Assembly (NCBI RefSeq): GCF_019426345.1
Contig: NZ_JAHLLW010000025.1
Location: 1 to 43,498 of the forward strand
DNA length: 43,498 bases
Reading direction: 5' to 3'
DNA from: Marinomonas lutimaris
Lineage (GTDB): Bacteria > Pseudomonadota > Gammaproteobacteria > Pseudomonadales > Marinomonadaceae
Shown here: positions 10,324 through 18,195 of the stretch, one piece after another
How the letters are laid out: each line of letters starts with the position of its first letter
Position numbering within the stretch: the first letter of the stretch is position 1
Made by a program: the position numbers and the translations under genes
The notes under the pieces: model-generated
The model's input: only the letters and a program-made list of their open reading frames with translations
Database searches by the model: none
Told to the model about the DNA's origin: nothing

Positions 10324-11406
10324 ATGAGTTCTACCAACACAAAACCGTCCACAGCGGTTCTCGATCACGATAAAGTCGCAGATCAAGCTCAGTCTTATGT
10401 GGCGCAATTTGAGCGTAAAGAAACCTTTGTGCAGCGCTTCCAAAAGTTTCTTCATCAGTATCCAATCGCAGCACCAAGTATCGTACTCATCTTGGCTATT
10501 ATCGGATTTAGTATGATTGTTGGTGGGCGTTTTTTACACCCATTTAACTTGTCTTTAATCCTGCAGCAGGTCACCATTATCGGCGTGATTGGTGTTGCTC
10601 AGACCTTAATTATTTTAACCGCGGGTATAGACTTATCCGTGGGTGCCATCATGGTGTTAGCGTCCGTAGTAATGGGCCGTATGGCAATGGATTATGGCTT
10701 CGACGCTTGGCTTGCCTTGTTGATTGGTATCGGCGTAGGCGCGATTGCTGGCTTTATTAATGGCTTGCTGATTACACGTATGAAGTTGCCGCCTTTCATC
10801 GCAACATTAGGTTCGTGGAACGTCTTTTTTGCTCTTAACTTGTGGTATTCAAAAAGTGAAACCATTCGTTCTCAAGATATCAGTGCTGCTGCACCTTTGT
10901 TGCAGTGGTTAGGTGAAACCATCAACGTCTTTGGTGCCAGATTAACTTATGGTTCTTTGTTGATGTTGGGAATCTTCTTTGTGATCTGGTATGCGCTGAA
11001 TTGGACTCCGTGGGGGCGTCACGTTTATGCCACTGGCGATGATCCAGCGGCGGCAAAGCTAGCGGGTATCCGTACTGATCGTATTTTGCTTTCCGTTTAT
11101 ATTTTGGCTGGTGTGGTATGTGCGCTGGGTGCGTGGGTATTGATTGGTCGTATCGGTTCTGTGAGCCCTCAAGCGGGTTACACCACAAACTTGGATAGTA
11201 TTACTGCTGTTGTAATTGGTGGTTGTAGTTTGTTTGGTGGTCGAGGTTCTATTTACGGCACCTTAATCGGCGCCTTGGTTGTAGGCGTATTTCGTAATGG
11301 TTTAGCACTCGCTGGTGTCGATGTGTTATGGCAAGAGTTCACCGTCGGTATTTTGATTATTGTCGCCGTTGGTGTAGATCAGTGGATCCGAAGAGGGACA
11401 GCATAA
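10324..11406 (+). CDS. frcC: Sugar ABC transporter permease, FrcC type
   Basis: A 360-residue inner-membrane permease of the branched-chain/ribose (RbsC/FrcC) family, with about eight to ten hydrophobic segments after a hydrophilic N-terminal stretch of about 45 residues. Family signatures are LTAGIDLSVGAIM and the EAA-like loop GDDPAAAKLAGIRTDRILLSVY, plus GGCSLFGGRGSIYGTLIGA near the C-terminus. The ATG has a GGAG site about seven bases upstream. The stop overlaps the ATPase start by one base (TAATG), so the two are translationally coupled. Confidence 0.92.
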   Translation: MSSTNTKPSTAVLDHDKVADQAQSYVAQFERKETFVQRFQKFLHQYPIAAPSIVLILAIIGFSMIVGGRFLHPFNLSLILQQVTIIGVIGVAQTLIILTAGIDLSVGAIMVLASVVMGRMAMDYGFDAWLALLIGIGVGAIAGFINGLLITRMKLPPFIATLGSWNVFFALNLWYSKSETIRSQDISAAAPLLQWLGETINVFGARLTYGSLLMLGIFFVIWYALNWTPWGRHVYATGDDPAAAKLAGIRTDRILLSVYILAGVVCALGAWVLIGRIGSVSPQAGYTTNLDSITAVVIGGCSLFGGRGSIYGTLIGALVVGVFRNGLALAGVDVLWQEFTVGILIIVAVGVDQWIRRGTA

Positions 11407-12203
11407 TGGCAGCTCAATATGATAAAACACCCGTGTTACAAACAAAGAATTTGGTAAAACGTTATGGCAGTGTGACCGCGATTGATCATGCCGACTTTGA
11501 ACTGTACCCTGGTGAGATATTAGCGGTGATTGGTGATAACGGCGCGGGTAAATCCTCCTTGATCAAAGCTTTGTCTGGCGCACTTATTCCTGATGAAGGT
11601 GAAATCTTGTTAGACGGCAAACCAGTGCATTTTTCTTCGCCAATGGAAGCGCGTGCACTAGGCATCGAAACGGTTTATCAGAACTTGGCCGTATCACCAG
11701 CGTTAAATATTGCGGACAACTTGTTTTTAGGTAGAGAGTTATTGAAACCTGGCATTTTAGGTTCTGTTTTTCGTATGTTGGACAAGAAAGAGATGGAGCG
11801 CCGCGCGAAGGATAAAATGACCGAGCTAGGCTTAATGACGATTCAAAATATCAGTCAAGCGGTTGAGTCTCTTTCGGGTGGTCAGCGTCAAGGCGTGGCA
11901 GTTGCTCGTTCGGCTTTGTTTGGTAGCAAAGTAGTAATTATGGATGAGCCAACGGCCGCACTTGGTGTTAAAGAATCGCGTCGTGTGTTGAACTTAATCA
12001 AAGAGGTTCGTGATCGTGGATTACCTATTATATTGATCAGTCATAATATGCCACATGTGTTCGAAGTTGCGGATCGTATCCATATCCATCGTTTGGGTAA
12101 GCGAGCTGCGATTGTTACTCCTCAGTCTCATACCATGTCTGATGCCGTTGCTATTATGACGGGCGCGATGGATCTTGGTAGTTCCGAGGAAGAAGCAGCC
12201 TAA
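11406..12203 (+). CDS. frcA: Sugar ABC transporter ATP-binding protein, FrcA type
   Basis: A 265-residue single-domain ATPase with Walker A GDNGAGKSSLIKAL, Q-loop (ETVYQNLAVSPALNIADNLFLGRE), signature LSGGQRQGVAVARS, Walker B VVIMDEPTAALG and switch His in LISHNMPHVFEVADRIHIHRLGKR. The single nucleotide-binding domain distinguishes it from the duplicated RbsA/XylG type and matches FrcA closely as I recall that protein. An open frame continues upstream from 11328, but the ATG at 11406 overlapping the permease stop is the natural start. It powers uptake through FrcC with FrcB as receptor. Confidence 0.92.
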   Translation: MAAQYDKTPVLQTKNLVKRYGSVTAIDHADFELYPGEILAVIGDNGAGKSSLIKALSGALIPDEGEILLDGKPVHFSSPMEARALGIETVYQNLAVSPALNIADNLFLGRELLKPGILGSVFRMLDKKEMERRAKDKMTELGLMTIQNISQAVESLSGGQRQGVAVARSALFGSKVVIMDEPTAALGVKESRRVLNLIKEVRDRGLPIILISHNMPHVFEVADRIHIHRLGKRAAIVTPQSHTMSDAVAIMTGAMDLGSSEEEAA

Positions 12204-12210
12204 GCCAAGT

Positions 12211-12248
12211 CGCTATTTTTATCTGCCATCAGGTAGGGCAAAATAGCG
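12211..12248 (+). promoter_or_regulatory. Inverted repeat between frcA and the second binding protein
   Basis: Arms CGCTATTTT (12211-12219) and AAAATAGCG (12240-12248) can pair over nine bases. Only three T follow, so it is a poor terminator. It may stabilise the message or attenuate it, as the hairpin between frcB and frcC may do. Confidence 0.5.
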
Positions 12249-12270
12249 GCCTTTCATCAGGGGAAACAAA

Positions 12271-13248
12271 ATGAGCCTAATTAAACAGTCAATGTCGCGT
12301 TTTCATAAAGCTCGACAGCTTTGGAAGGCTCATCGCCTAATGCCAAGTCTATTGGCGGTTTCGATTATCGCTGTTTCACTCTCTCCTTTGGCTTCTCAAT
12401 CCTCAGAGCCTCAACCACTTAAATCTATTGGTATTAGCGTTGCTGATTTAGGTAACCCTTATTTTGTTCAGCTAGTGGATACTGTTTCATCAAAAGCGGA
12501 AGAGTTGGCTGGTGAGCCTGTTAAAATGCTGATTCGTTCAGACGCTTATGACTGGCAGCGGCAAATAGGGCAAATCAATGAATTCATCGAGCAAAAAGTT
12601 GATTTAATCGTATTAACCGCAGCGGATGAATATAAAGTGGCAGCCGTCGTCGCCAAGGCTCAGCGAGCAGGCATTAAAGTGATTGCTGTGGATGTGAATG
12701 CCCAAGGTGCAGACGCAACCATTACCACAGACAATGTACAGGCTGGCGCGATAGCATGTGAAAAACTGGCAGAGAAAATCGGTTACCAAGGTAACTTTGT
12801 CATTATTAATGGCGTCTTAGTGTCGTCCGTTATAGAACGTGTTGCTGGCTGTAAATCGGCATTAAATAAATACCCCAATATTACGCTGTTAAGCGATCGA
12901 ATGAATGGTACTGGTAGTGTAGAAGGCGGGATGGAAGCCATGACGTATCTGATGGAAGAGTATGATCATATTGATGCAGTCTTTACTATTAATGATCCAA
13001 CGGCTTTTGGAGCCTTGCGAGCGGCGCAACAAGCTGATCGTAACGAGTTCTTGCTGGCTTCGATTGATGGTGCTCCATTTGCGACTGAGATTATTAAGCA
13101 AAAGGATAATCCTTGGATTGCTACTGCTGTTCAGCGTCCTATTCCAATGGCCGAAAAAGCCATCGAAATTGGCATGGATTTATTAAAAGGCAAAGAGGTT
13201 GTACAGCGTTTTATTTTGATCCCTTCCATGTTGATTGAGAAAAACTAA
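12271..13248 (+). CDS. Second periplasmic sugar-binding protein of the cluster
   Basis: A 325-residue type I periplasmic binding protein. The N-terminus is a long basic region followed by a hydrophobic core (about 24-42), read as a signal peptide or anchor with a possible cut near PLAS. The mature part begins KSIGISVADLGNPYFVQLVD, and has the hinge motifs DLIVLTAAD, VIAVDVNAQGA and AVFTINDPTAFGAL. A good AGGGGAAA ribosome site precedes the ATG. It belongs to the same family as FrcB but is clearly divergent, so it is not a recent duplicate. A transporter needs one receptor, so this one may bind a second ligand or present ligand to the hybrid kinase upstream (inference). Confidence 0.82.
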   Translation: MSLIKQSMSRFHKARQLWKAHRLMPSLLAVSIIAVSLSPLASQSSEPQPLKSIGISVADLGNPYFVQLVDTVSSKAEELAGEPVKMLIRSDAYDWQRQIGQINEFIEQKVDLIVLTAADEYKVAAVVAKAQRAGIKVIAVDVNAQGADATITTDNVQAGAIACEKLAEKIGYQGNFVIINGVLVSSVIERVAGCKSALNKYPNITLLSDRMNGTGSVEGGMEAMTYLMEEYDHIDAVFTINDPTAFGALRAAQQADRNEFLLASIDGAPFATEIIKQKDNPWIATAVQRPIPMAEKAIEIGMDLLKGKEVVQRFILIPSMLIEKN

Positions 13249-13270
13249 TACAGCTTTTTTGCTTTCATCA

Positions 13271-13323
13271 TCGAGAAAAGTTCTCGAACGTTAATTCCTA
13301 TCTTGGTCTTTTACTACAAGACC
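13271..13323 (+). promoter_or_regulatory. Two small hairpins ahead of the AEC transporter
   Basis: A seven-pair stem TCGAGAA/TTCTCGA with a three-base loop (13271-13287) and a six-pair stem GGTCTT/AAGACC with a seven-base loop (13305-13323) lie between the binding-protein stop and the next start. Neither has a good T-run. They could be a weak terminator or 5' leader structure. Confidence 0.4.
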
Positions 13324-13357
13324 GTTAAGCTATCGGCCTTCTTCAAAGAGGCTGTTA

Positions 13358-14245
13358 ATGGATACATCGACGTTATTCTCACAAATTTTCAATACGGTTT
13401 TTCCTCTGGCTAGTATAGTGCTGGTGGCGTTTTTATATGCCCGTGTTCGACCTACCGACATGACGGTGGCGAATCGTCTTAATATCAGTGTATTTTGTCC
13501 TGCACTGATTTTTTCGGTTATGGCGTCTAAAGAGTTTCATATTGCTCAATATATCGATTTGATCATTGCTGCGACGGTCGTTGTATTAGGCTCTGGGCTG
13601 TTGGTTTGGCCGCTTTGTAAATGGCTAAAAATCTCGCCGAAGACGCTGGTTCCGCCGATGATGTTTAATAACAGTGGTAACTTAGGTATCCCATTGATCG
13701 TGCTTGCGTTTGGTGAATCCGCTTTGCCTATTGCTGTTGTACTGTTTCTTACCGAAAACTTACTGCATTTTACCGTCGGTATGTATTTGCTCAATCCAAA
13801 AACTAATCTTCTCAATGTGCTGAAAATGCCGATGATCATTGCGACGGTACTGGGTTTAATTTGGAGTTTACAAGGCTGGACGGTCATCCCTGCAATAAAA
13901 GTATCTGTTGATATGATGGGGCAGATTGCGATTCCTCTGATGCTATTTGCGCTCGGTGTTCGCATGACGAATGTGGACTTTAGTGAGTGGAAACTTGGCG
14001 TTATCAGTGGTTTTTTATGTCCATTAAGCGGTCTAGTTATTGCTGTTATTTGGTATTATACCGTTGGCATGTCGGCAGAAAATTTTGCCTACTTATTGAT
14101 CTTTGCTTGTTTGCCGCCAGCCGTGCTGAATTACATGGTGGCCGAGTTGTATCAGCAAGAGCCCCATAAAGTGGCGTCGATTGTATTGATTAGTAATTTG
14201 ATGAGTGTGGGGATTGTGCCCTGCGTGTTGTTTTATGTTCTATAA
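13358..14245 (+). CDS. AEC-family permease
   Basis: A 295-residue inner-membrane protein with about nine or ten hydrophobic helices arranged as two five-helix halves, the layout of the auxin efflux carrier (AEC) family. Family-like stretches are NISVFCPALIFSVMA, PPMMFNNSGNLGIPLIVLAFG and the second-half PAVLNYMVAELY, where Asn/Gly breaks line the transport path. Bacterial members move organic acids or similar small anions; the substrate here is unknown. A GAGG site lies about nine bases before the ATG. The MscS-type channel starts 21 bases downstream, so they are probably cotranscribed. Confidence 0.85.
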   Translation: MDTSTLFSQIFNTVFPLASIVLVAFLYARVRPTDMTVANRLNISVFCPALIFSVMASKEFHIAQYIDLIIAATVVVLGSGLLVWPLCKWLKISPKTLVPPMMFNNSGNLGIPLIVLAFGESALPIAVVLFLTENLLHFTVGMYLLNPKTNLLNVLKMPMIIATVLGLIWSLQGWTVIPAIKVSVDMMGQIAIPLMLFALGVRMTNVDFSEWKLGVISGFLCPLSGLVIAVIWYYTVGMSAENFAYLLIFACLPPAVLNYMVAELYQQEPHKVASIVLISNLMSVGIVPCVLFYVL

Positions 14246-14266
14246 ATCCGTAGTAGGAGAAAAAGC

Positions 14267-14821
14267 ATGATGGTGCAAATCGGCTTAATCGCTTTGTTAG
14301 TGGTGGCTTACGTCATTGTTTCTCGCATTTTGAAATCCAGCGTCGCCTTGTTAGGACAAAAGAGATTTGCTAATGAAGTGCGAATAACCTACGTTTCGAA
14401 AATGTTAAATCTTGGCTTTACTGCAATTTTTGTTTTATTGATTTGCTTGGTTCTTGGTATTGGTTATGGTCAGCTAGCGATCTTTTTCTCGTCCGTGTTT
14501 GCCGTTGTGGGTGTGGCGTTATTTGCTCAATGGTCGATTTTAAGCAACATCACCGCCAGCTTGATTATCTTCTTTGGCTTTCCTTATCGAGTGGGAGATT
14601 GGGTCAAGGTGGTCGATAAGGACGATGAAATTTTGGGTCAAATTATGGAAATATCGACCTTTCACGTTATTATCCACCGATTGTCAGGCGATATAGTGAC
14701 TTACCCAAATAGTTTGATCTTACAAAAAGCCGTTATACGCTTTGAGAGTCGAGAAGCCGCACAGGCAATGAGTCAGTTGTTAGAGAAGTTGAAAGTCGAA
14801 AATCAAGAGACACCTTTCTAA
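14267..14821 (+). CDS. Small MscS-family mechanosensitive channel
   Basis: A 184-residue protein with hydrophobic segments at about 3-22, 46-66 and 68-105. The third runs into the MscS pore/beta signature ASLIIFFGFPYRVGDWVKV and then a beta domain (GQIMEISTFHVIIHRLSGDIVTYPNSL). It lacks the large C-terminal alpha/beta vestibule of E. coli MscS (286 residues), as small members of the family do. It is expected to open under membrane tension and release solutes in osmotic downshock. A clear AGGAGAAA ribosome site lies upstream. Confidence 0.85.
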   Translation: MMVQIGLIALLVVAYVIVSRILKSSVALLGQKRFANEVRITYVSKMLNLGFTAIFVLLICLVLGIGYGQLAIFFSSVFAVVGVALFAQWSILSNITASLIIFFGFPYRVGDWVKVVDKDDEILGQIMEISTFHVIIHRLSGDIVTYPNSLILQKAVIRFESREAAQAMSQLLEKLKVENQETPF

Positions 14822-14908
14822 ACTTGAACAAAAAATAATCAGCTTTTTAAGATTTAGGATATTTGTGTCATACTAAGAGGCTTTCATCTTTAAGAAAGGA
14901 AGTCTCTT

Positions 14909-15184
14909 GTGAAATCCGATCCTGAGTCTTTGTTAAAAAACAATGATGCGCTTATCCATTCGGATGCGCTGAAAGTCAAATCTCATGCCCAGCGTCCCCA
15001 AGAAGATTGGGTCTTGCACACCTTGATGATCGAAGGTTACGACGTGCCCTTTCGTTTCAAACGCCAAGGAAAATATCGCACTTTACGCGGTGCTCGTGTG
15101 AACTTAACCTACTATCCTACCCAAGAAATCGTCGCAGGAATCCCTGTTGAAATCATGAAGGTTGTTCGAGTAAAGCGAACTTAA
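14909..15184 (+). CDS. Conserved-looking small basic protein, unknown function
   Basis: A 91-residue soluble basic protein starting at GTG behind a strong AAGGAAG site. No signal peptide or membrane helix. The C-terminal half (VLHTLMIEGYDVPFRFKRQG, then ARVNLTYYP and VPVEIMKVVRVKR-like strands) reads as a small beta-rich fold. I do not recognise a family. It has its own ribosome site and lies between the two channel genes. Confidence 0.65.
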   Translation: MKSDPESLLKNNDALIHSDALKVKSHAQRPQEDWVLHTLMIEGYDVPFRFKRQGKYRTLRGARVNLTYYPTQEIVAGIPVEIMKVVRVKRT

Positions 15185-15301
15185 GCATCAAGTACTAGAA
15201 CTTAACCCGCTTCTGCTTTTATTCTTCATGATATGAACTTAATATGGCCACGCCTGTCTGTGTTTCAGGTATTTATCTTTGCATATTGGGTGTAGAAAAT
15301 A

Positions 15302-15877
15302 ATGGAAACGAGTCGTTCTGATAATTGGTTTACCACGATAAAGCGCATTGAGCGTAGTGCTTTGTTTCAGGGTTTTATTATCGGCATTATTGTGGTTGCC
15401 GCATTAACCGTTGGCGCCAAAACCTATTCGTTACCTTATGGTATTGATAAAGCCATAAACTTCTTAGATAACTTTATAACGGTCTTCTTTCTAGCCGAAA
15501 TTTCACTGCGCTTTATTGCGTGTGATGACAAGCGCGGTTTCTTTAAAGATCCTTGGAATATCTTTGATACCGTCATTGTGATTGGTAGCTTAATGCCTAT
15601 TTCTGATTCGGAGATGGTTGTTGTAGCTCGTTTGCTGCGGGTATTCCGTGTTTTACGTCTGGTGTCGATTATTCCAGATCTACGGTTTTTGATTAATGCA
15701 TTGCTCAAAGCCATCCCCAAAATGGGCTACATTGCTTTGCTGATGTTTATCATTTTTTACATTTTTGCGGCGGTTGGTTCTCTCTTTTTTCACCAAGTGA
15801 ATGAAACCCTTTGGGGCGATATCGCTATCTCGATGCTGACATTGTTTCGGGTCGCGACGTTCGAAGATTGGACGGAT
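15302..15877 (+). pseudogene. Voltage-gated ion channel cut off by the island
   Basis: The first 192 residues are a bacterial voltage-gated cation channel (NaChBac-like ion transport family): S1 (about 24-42), S2/S3, an S4 with regularly spaced arginines (VVVARLLRVFRVLRLV), S5 (IALLMFIIFYIFAAVGSLFF) and the pore loop with the filter-like TFEDW. Homology stops right after FEDWTD. The frame then runs through unrelated AT-rich sequence (YRNSYSYRSF...) to a stop at 16042. The S6 helix that lines the pore is missing, and no matching 3' fragment is seen elsewhere in the window. The gene has therefore probably been split by integration, with its 3' part beyond the right edge, and should give no working channel. 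Confidence 0.8.
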
Positions 15878-16048
15878 TATCGGAACAGCTATTCGTACAG
15901 AAGTTTTGTAAACATTTTTTTGGGACACCTTGTATACATAATTAATTCTAAGATAAGTTATATTCTTGGGTATATAAAATATAAAAAGCAACGAATAAAC
16001 GTTCTAACCCTAAAAATTAATGGCTCCAATTTTCAAGCCTAAAATTAT
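15878..16048. other. Non-coding left end of the island
   Basis: AT-rich sequence after the channel break. It holds the imperfect palindrome at about 15896-15910 and a GTATAC-centred palindrome near 15932-15937. No gene is supported; the open frame here is only read-through from the broken channel. Probably recombinase-binding end sequence. Confidence 0.45.
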
Positions 16049-16083
16049 ACTCCCATTACTCCCATTACTCCCATTACTCCCCC
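16049..16083. repeat. 9-bp microrepeat, ACTCCCATT three times plus a partial
   Basis: Three exact copies of ACTCCCATT in direct tandem (16049-16075), then ACTCC running into a C-tract. It sits directly between the channel read-through stop and the 22-bp array. It is the only C-rich patch in this AT-rich end. Confidence 0.85.
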
Positions 16084-16090
16084 AATTTAT

Positions 16091-16880
16091 AATGATCATT
16101 AAGTGCATTTGATTAGATTATTAGGTGTGTTTAATTTAATTATTAAGTGTATTTAATTTAATTATTAAGTGTATTTAGTTTAATTATTAAGTGTATTTAG
16201 TTTAATTATTAAGTGTATTTAGTTTAATTATTAAGTGTATTTAGTTTAATTATTAAGTGTATTTAGTTTAATTATTAAGTGTATTTAGTTTAATTATTAA
16301 GTGTATTTAGTTTAATTATTAAGTGTATTTAGTTTAATTATTAAGTGTATTTAGTTTAATTATTAAGTGTATTTAGTTTAATTATTAAGTGTATTTAGTT
16401 TAATTATTAAGTGTATTTAGTTTAATTATTAAGTGTATTTAGTTTAATTATTAAGTGTATTTAGTTTAATTATTAAGTGTATTTAGTTTAATTATTAAGT
16501 GTATTTAGTTTAATTATTAAGTGTATTTAGTTTAATTATTAAGTGTATTTAGTTTAATTATTAAGTGTATTTAGTTTAATTATTAAGTGTATTTAGTTTA
16601 ATTATTAAGTGTATTTAGTTTAATTATTAAGTGTATTTAGTTTAATTATTAAGTGTATTTAGTTTAATTATTAAGTGTATTTAGTTTAATTATTAAGTGT
16701 ATTTAGTTTAATTATTAAGTGTATTTAGTTTAATTATTAAGTGTATTTAGTTTAATTATTAAGTGTATTTAGTTTAATTATTAAGTGTATTTAGTTTAAT
16801 TATTAAGTGTATTTAGTTTAATTATTAAGTGTATTTAGTTTAATTATTAAGTGTATTTAGTTTAATTGATGAGGTTTTAG
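16091..16880. repeat. 22-bp tandem repeat array, 32 perfect copies plus degenerate edges
   Basis: The unit begins TTTAATTATT, continues AAGTG and ends TATTTAG, 22 bases in all. Thirty-two copies from 16157 to 16860 are identical by eye and without indels. At the left are one copy with a last-base change (16135-16156) and two more diverged copies (16113-16134, 16091-16112). At the right is a degenerate 20-base copy (16861-16880). There are no spacers, so it is not a CRISPR, and no frame codes for protein. Edge decay with a uniform core suggests recent expansion by slippage or unequal recombination. A reiterated recombinase-binding site or AT-rich silencer target is possible. Confidence 0.95.
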
Positions 16881-17052
16881 GTGATGAAGGTTGTCATATG
16901 GTGTTTTTTTGTATGTCATTGAATTTAAATGTGATTTTTGTTTTTTTATATATTTTTAAATGTTTTGATGTGTGGGGTGAAAAATAATTGTTTACAAGTG
17001 AAGTAATGGGTAATAAGGTTTTATAAGAAATGTTTTAAATGGATATCTGGTT
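16881..17052 (+). promoter_or_regulatory. Leader of the recombinase operon
   Basis: About 170 bases of T-rich DNA between the repeat array and the first recombinase gene. It must hold the operon promoter, but no -10/-35 pair or ribosome site stands out. No gene is seen. Confidence 0.35.
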
Positions 17053-18195
17053 TTGAAATTGCAAAGAATAAAAAATGTAATAATAAGTGGCATCCAAATT
17101 GACACTTATGCAATTCTTGAGGATAGAGTTTATCCAATTATTGAGCCGACTATGTTTTTAGCTCATATGTCTCAAAAGAATTCTAAAGAGTCCGTACGAG
17201 CGTATGGGAATGACTTACTGAAATTCTTTCGTGAACTGTCGGAGGTGAATGGCACTAGTGGAATTCTGGGGCAAGACTTTCGTGATGTGACTGATAACGA
17301 AATGAACGCATATTTGAATGCGTATCTTCGGAGAAAACACGGATTAAAACTGAAATCAATCAATCGCCATATAGCCACATTGAGGTTATTTTATGACTAT
17401 GCCTACTCTTATGGATTGATGGCTGAAAAAAAGAGTTTTTCTTTTTTAGTTCGTTCTGATGAAGTGAAAACGTCGGAGTTAGAAGGAGTTACTAAGCAAC
17501 TCGCTCTTGAATACATGTCAAAAGACGATCTGAAAACTCTTTTAGATAGTTTGCCTACCAACAATCTTTTCAACTGTAAGCGCGATCAAGTGGCATTGAT
17601 GCTAGGGTATTACGCCAACTATAGAACTCATGAGTTAGTTCACTCCAACAATCTAAGGGTTAGAGATCTGGAGGAATTAATCACACTAGATGAGCGAGGT
17701 ATACCATCTATTGCAAAGCCTATGAAAATATATGGTAAGGGCAATAAGGTTAGGTATGTCCGGGTATGGCCTGAATTAGTTCAGCCGCTTTATGAGTTTC
17801 TAAAAATGGCGAAACGCATAGGTGCAAAGCACTTAATGTGTAGACACGACGGCACATCTTTGATTACCGAAGGTCATGGCACCAAAGCTTTTCGTAAGGC
17901 TGTGACTAGCCTTTCATTAAAAGGTGAATTATCTATAGAAGAAGCTGAGTTATGGAAGCAGAGGCATTTTCACGGCCTGCGAAAATGTTATGCCACTAAT
18001 GCTGTTACCTATTGCTATAGAGAAGGATATGACAAGCGTACTTTTGTAACTCAATGGATGGGGCACTCTGATTACGCAACAACGGAGGTTTATATCTACT
18101 TTGAAGCTTTACTGAATCAAAGAACTTTGACTAATAACGAAATTGATATGAGAAAAATACTGAAAGGTTATCAATCAAAAGACTTTTCGGAGTGA
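17053..18195 (+). CDS. Tyrosine recombinase, first gene of the recombinase operon
   Basis: A 380-residue site-specific recombinase. An N-terminal core-binding domain (about 30-125) precedes a catalytic domain with every active-site residue visible: Arg191 (ANYRTHELV), Lys229 (GKGNKVRYV), His307 and Arg310 (HFHGLRK), His338 (MGHSDY) and nucleophile Tyr347 (TTEVYIYF). It should cut and rejoin DNA at the island ends. The start is uncertain: a TTG at 17053 without a good ribosome site gives the longest frame. Size and position match TnpA of Tn554-like trios, and the recombinase of gamma-mobile-trio systems is another candidate. The next gene overlaps its stop by four bases. Confidence 0.88.
   Translation: MKLQRIKNVIISGIQIDTYAILEDRVYPIIEPTMFLAHMSQKNSKESVRAYGNDLLKFFRELSEVNGTSGILGQDFRDVTDNEMNAYLNAYLRRKHGLKLKSINRHIATLRLFYDYAYSYGLMAEKKSFSFLVRSDEVKTSELEGVTKQLALEYMSKDDLKTLLDSLPTNNLFNCKRDQVALMLGYYANYRTHELVHSNNLRVRDLEELITLDERGIPSIAKPMKIYGKGNKVRYVRVWPELVQPLYEFLKMAKRIGAKHLMCRHDGTSLITEGHGTKAFRKAVTSLSLKGELSIEEAELWKQRHFHGLRKCYATNAVTYCYREGYDKRTFVTQWMGHSDYATTEVYIYFEALLNQRTLTNNEIDMRKILKGYQSKDFSE

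Noticed and set aside
9177..12203. Ribose (Rbs) or xylose (Xyl) transporter
   Set aside because: The ATPase has one nucleotide-binding domain and FrcA-like sequence; RbsA and XylG have two.
16091..16880. CRISPR array
   Set aside because: The repeats are directly contiguous with no spacers, and no cas genes are present.
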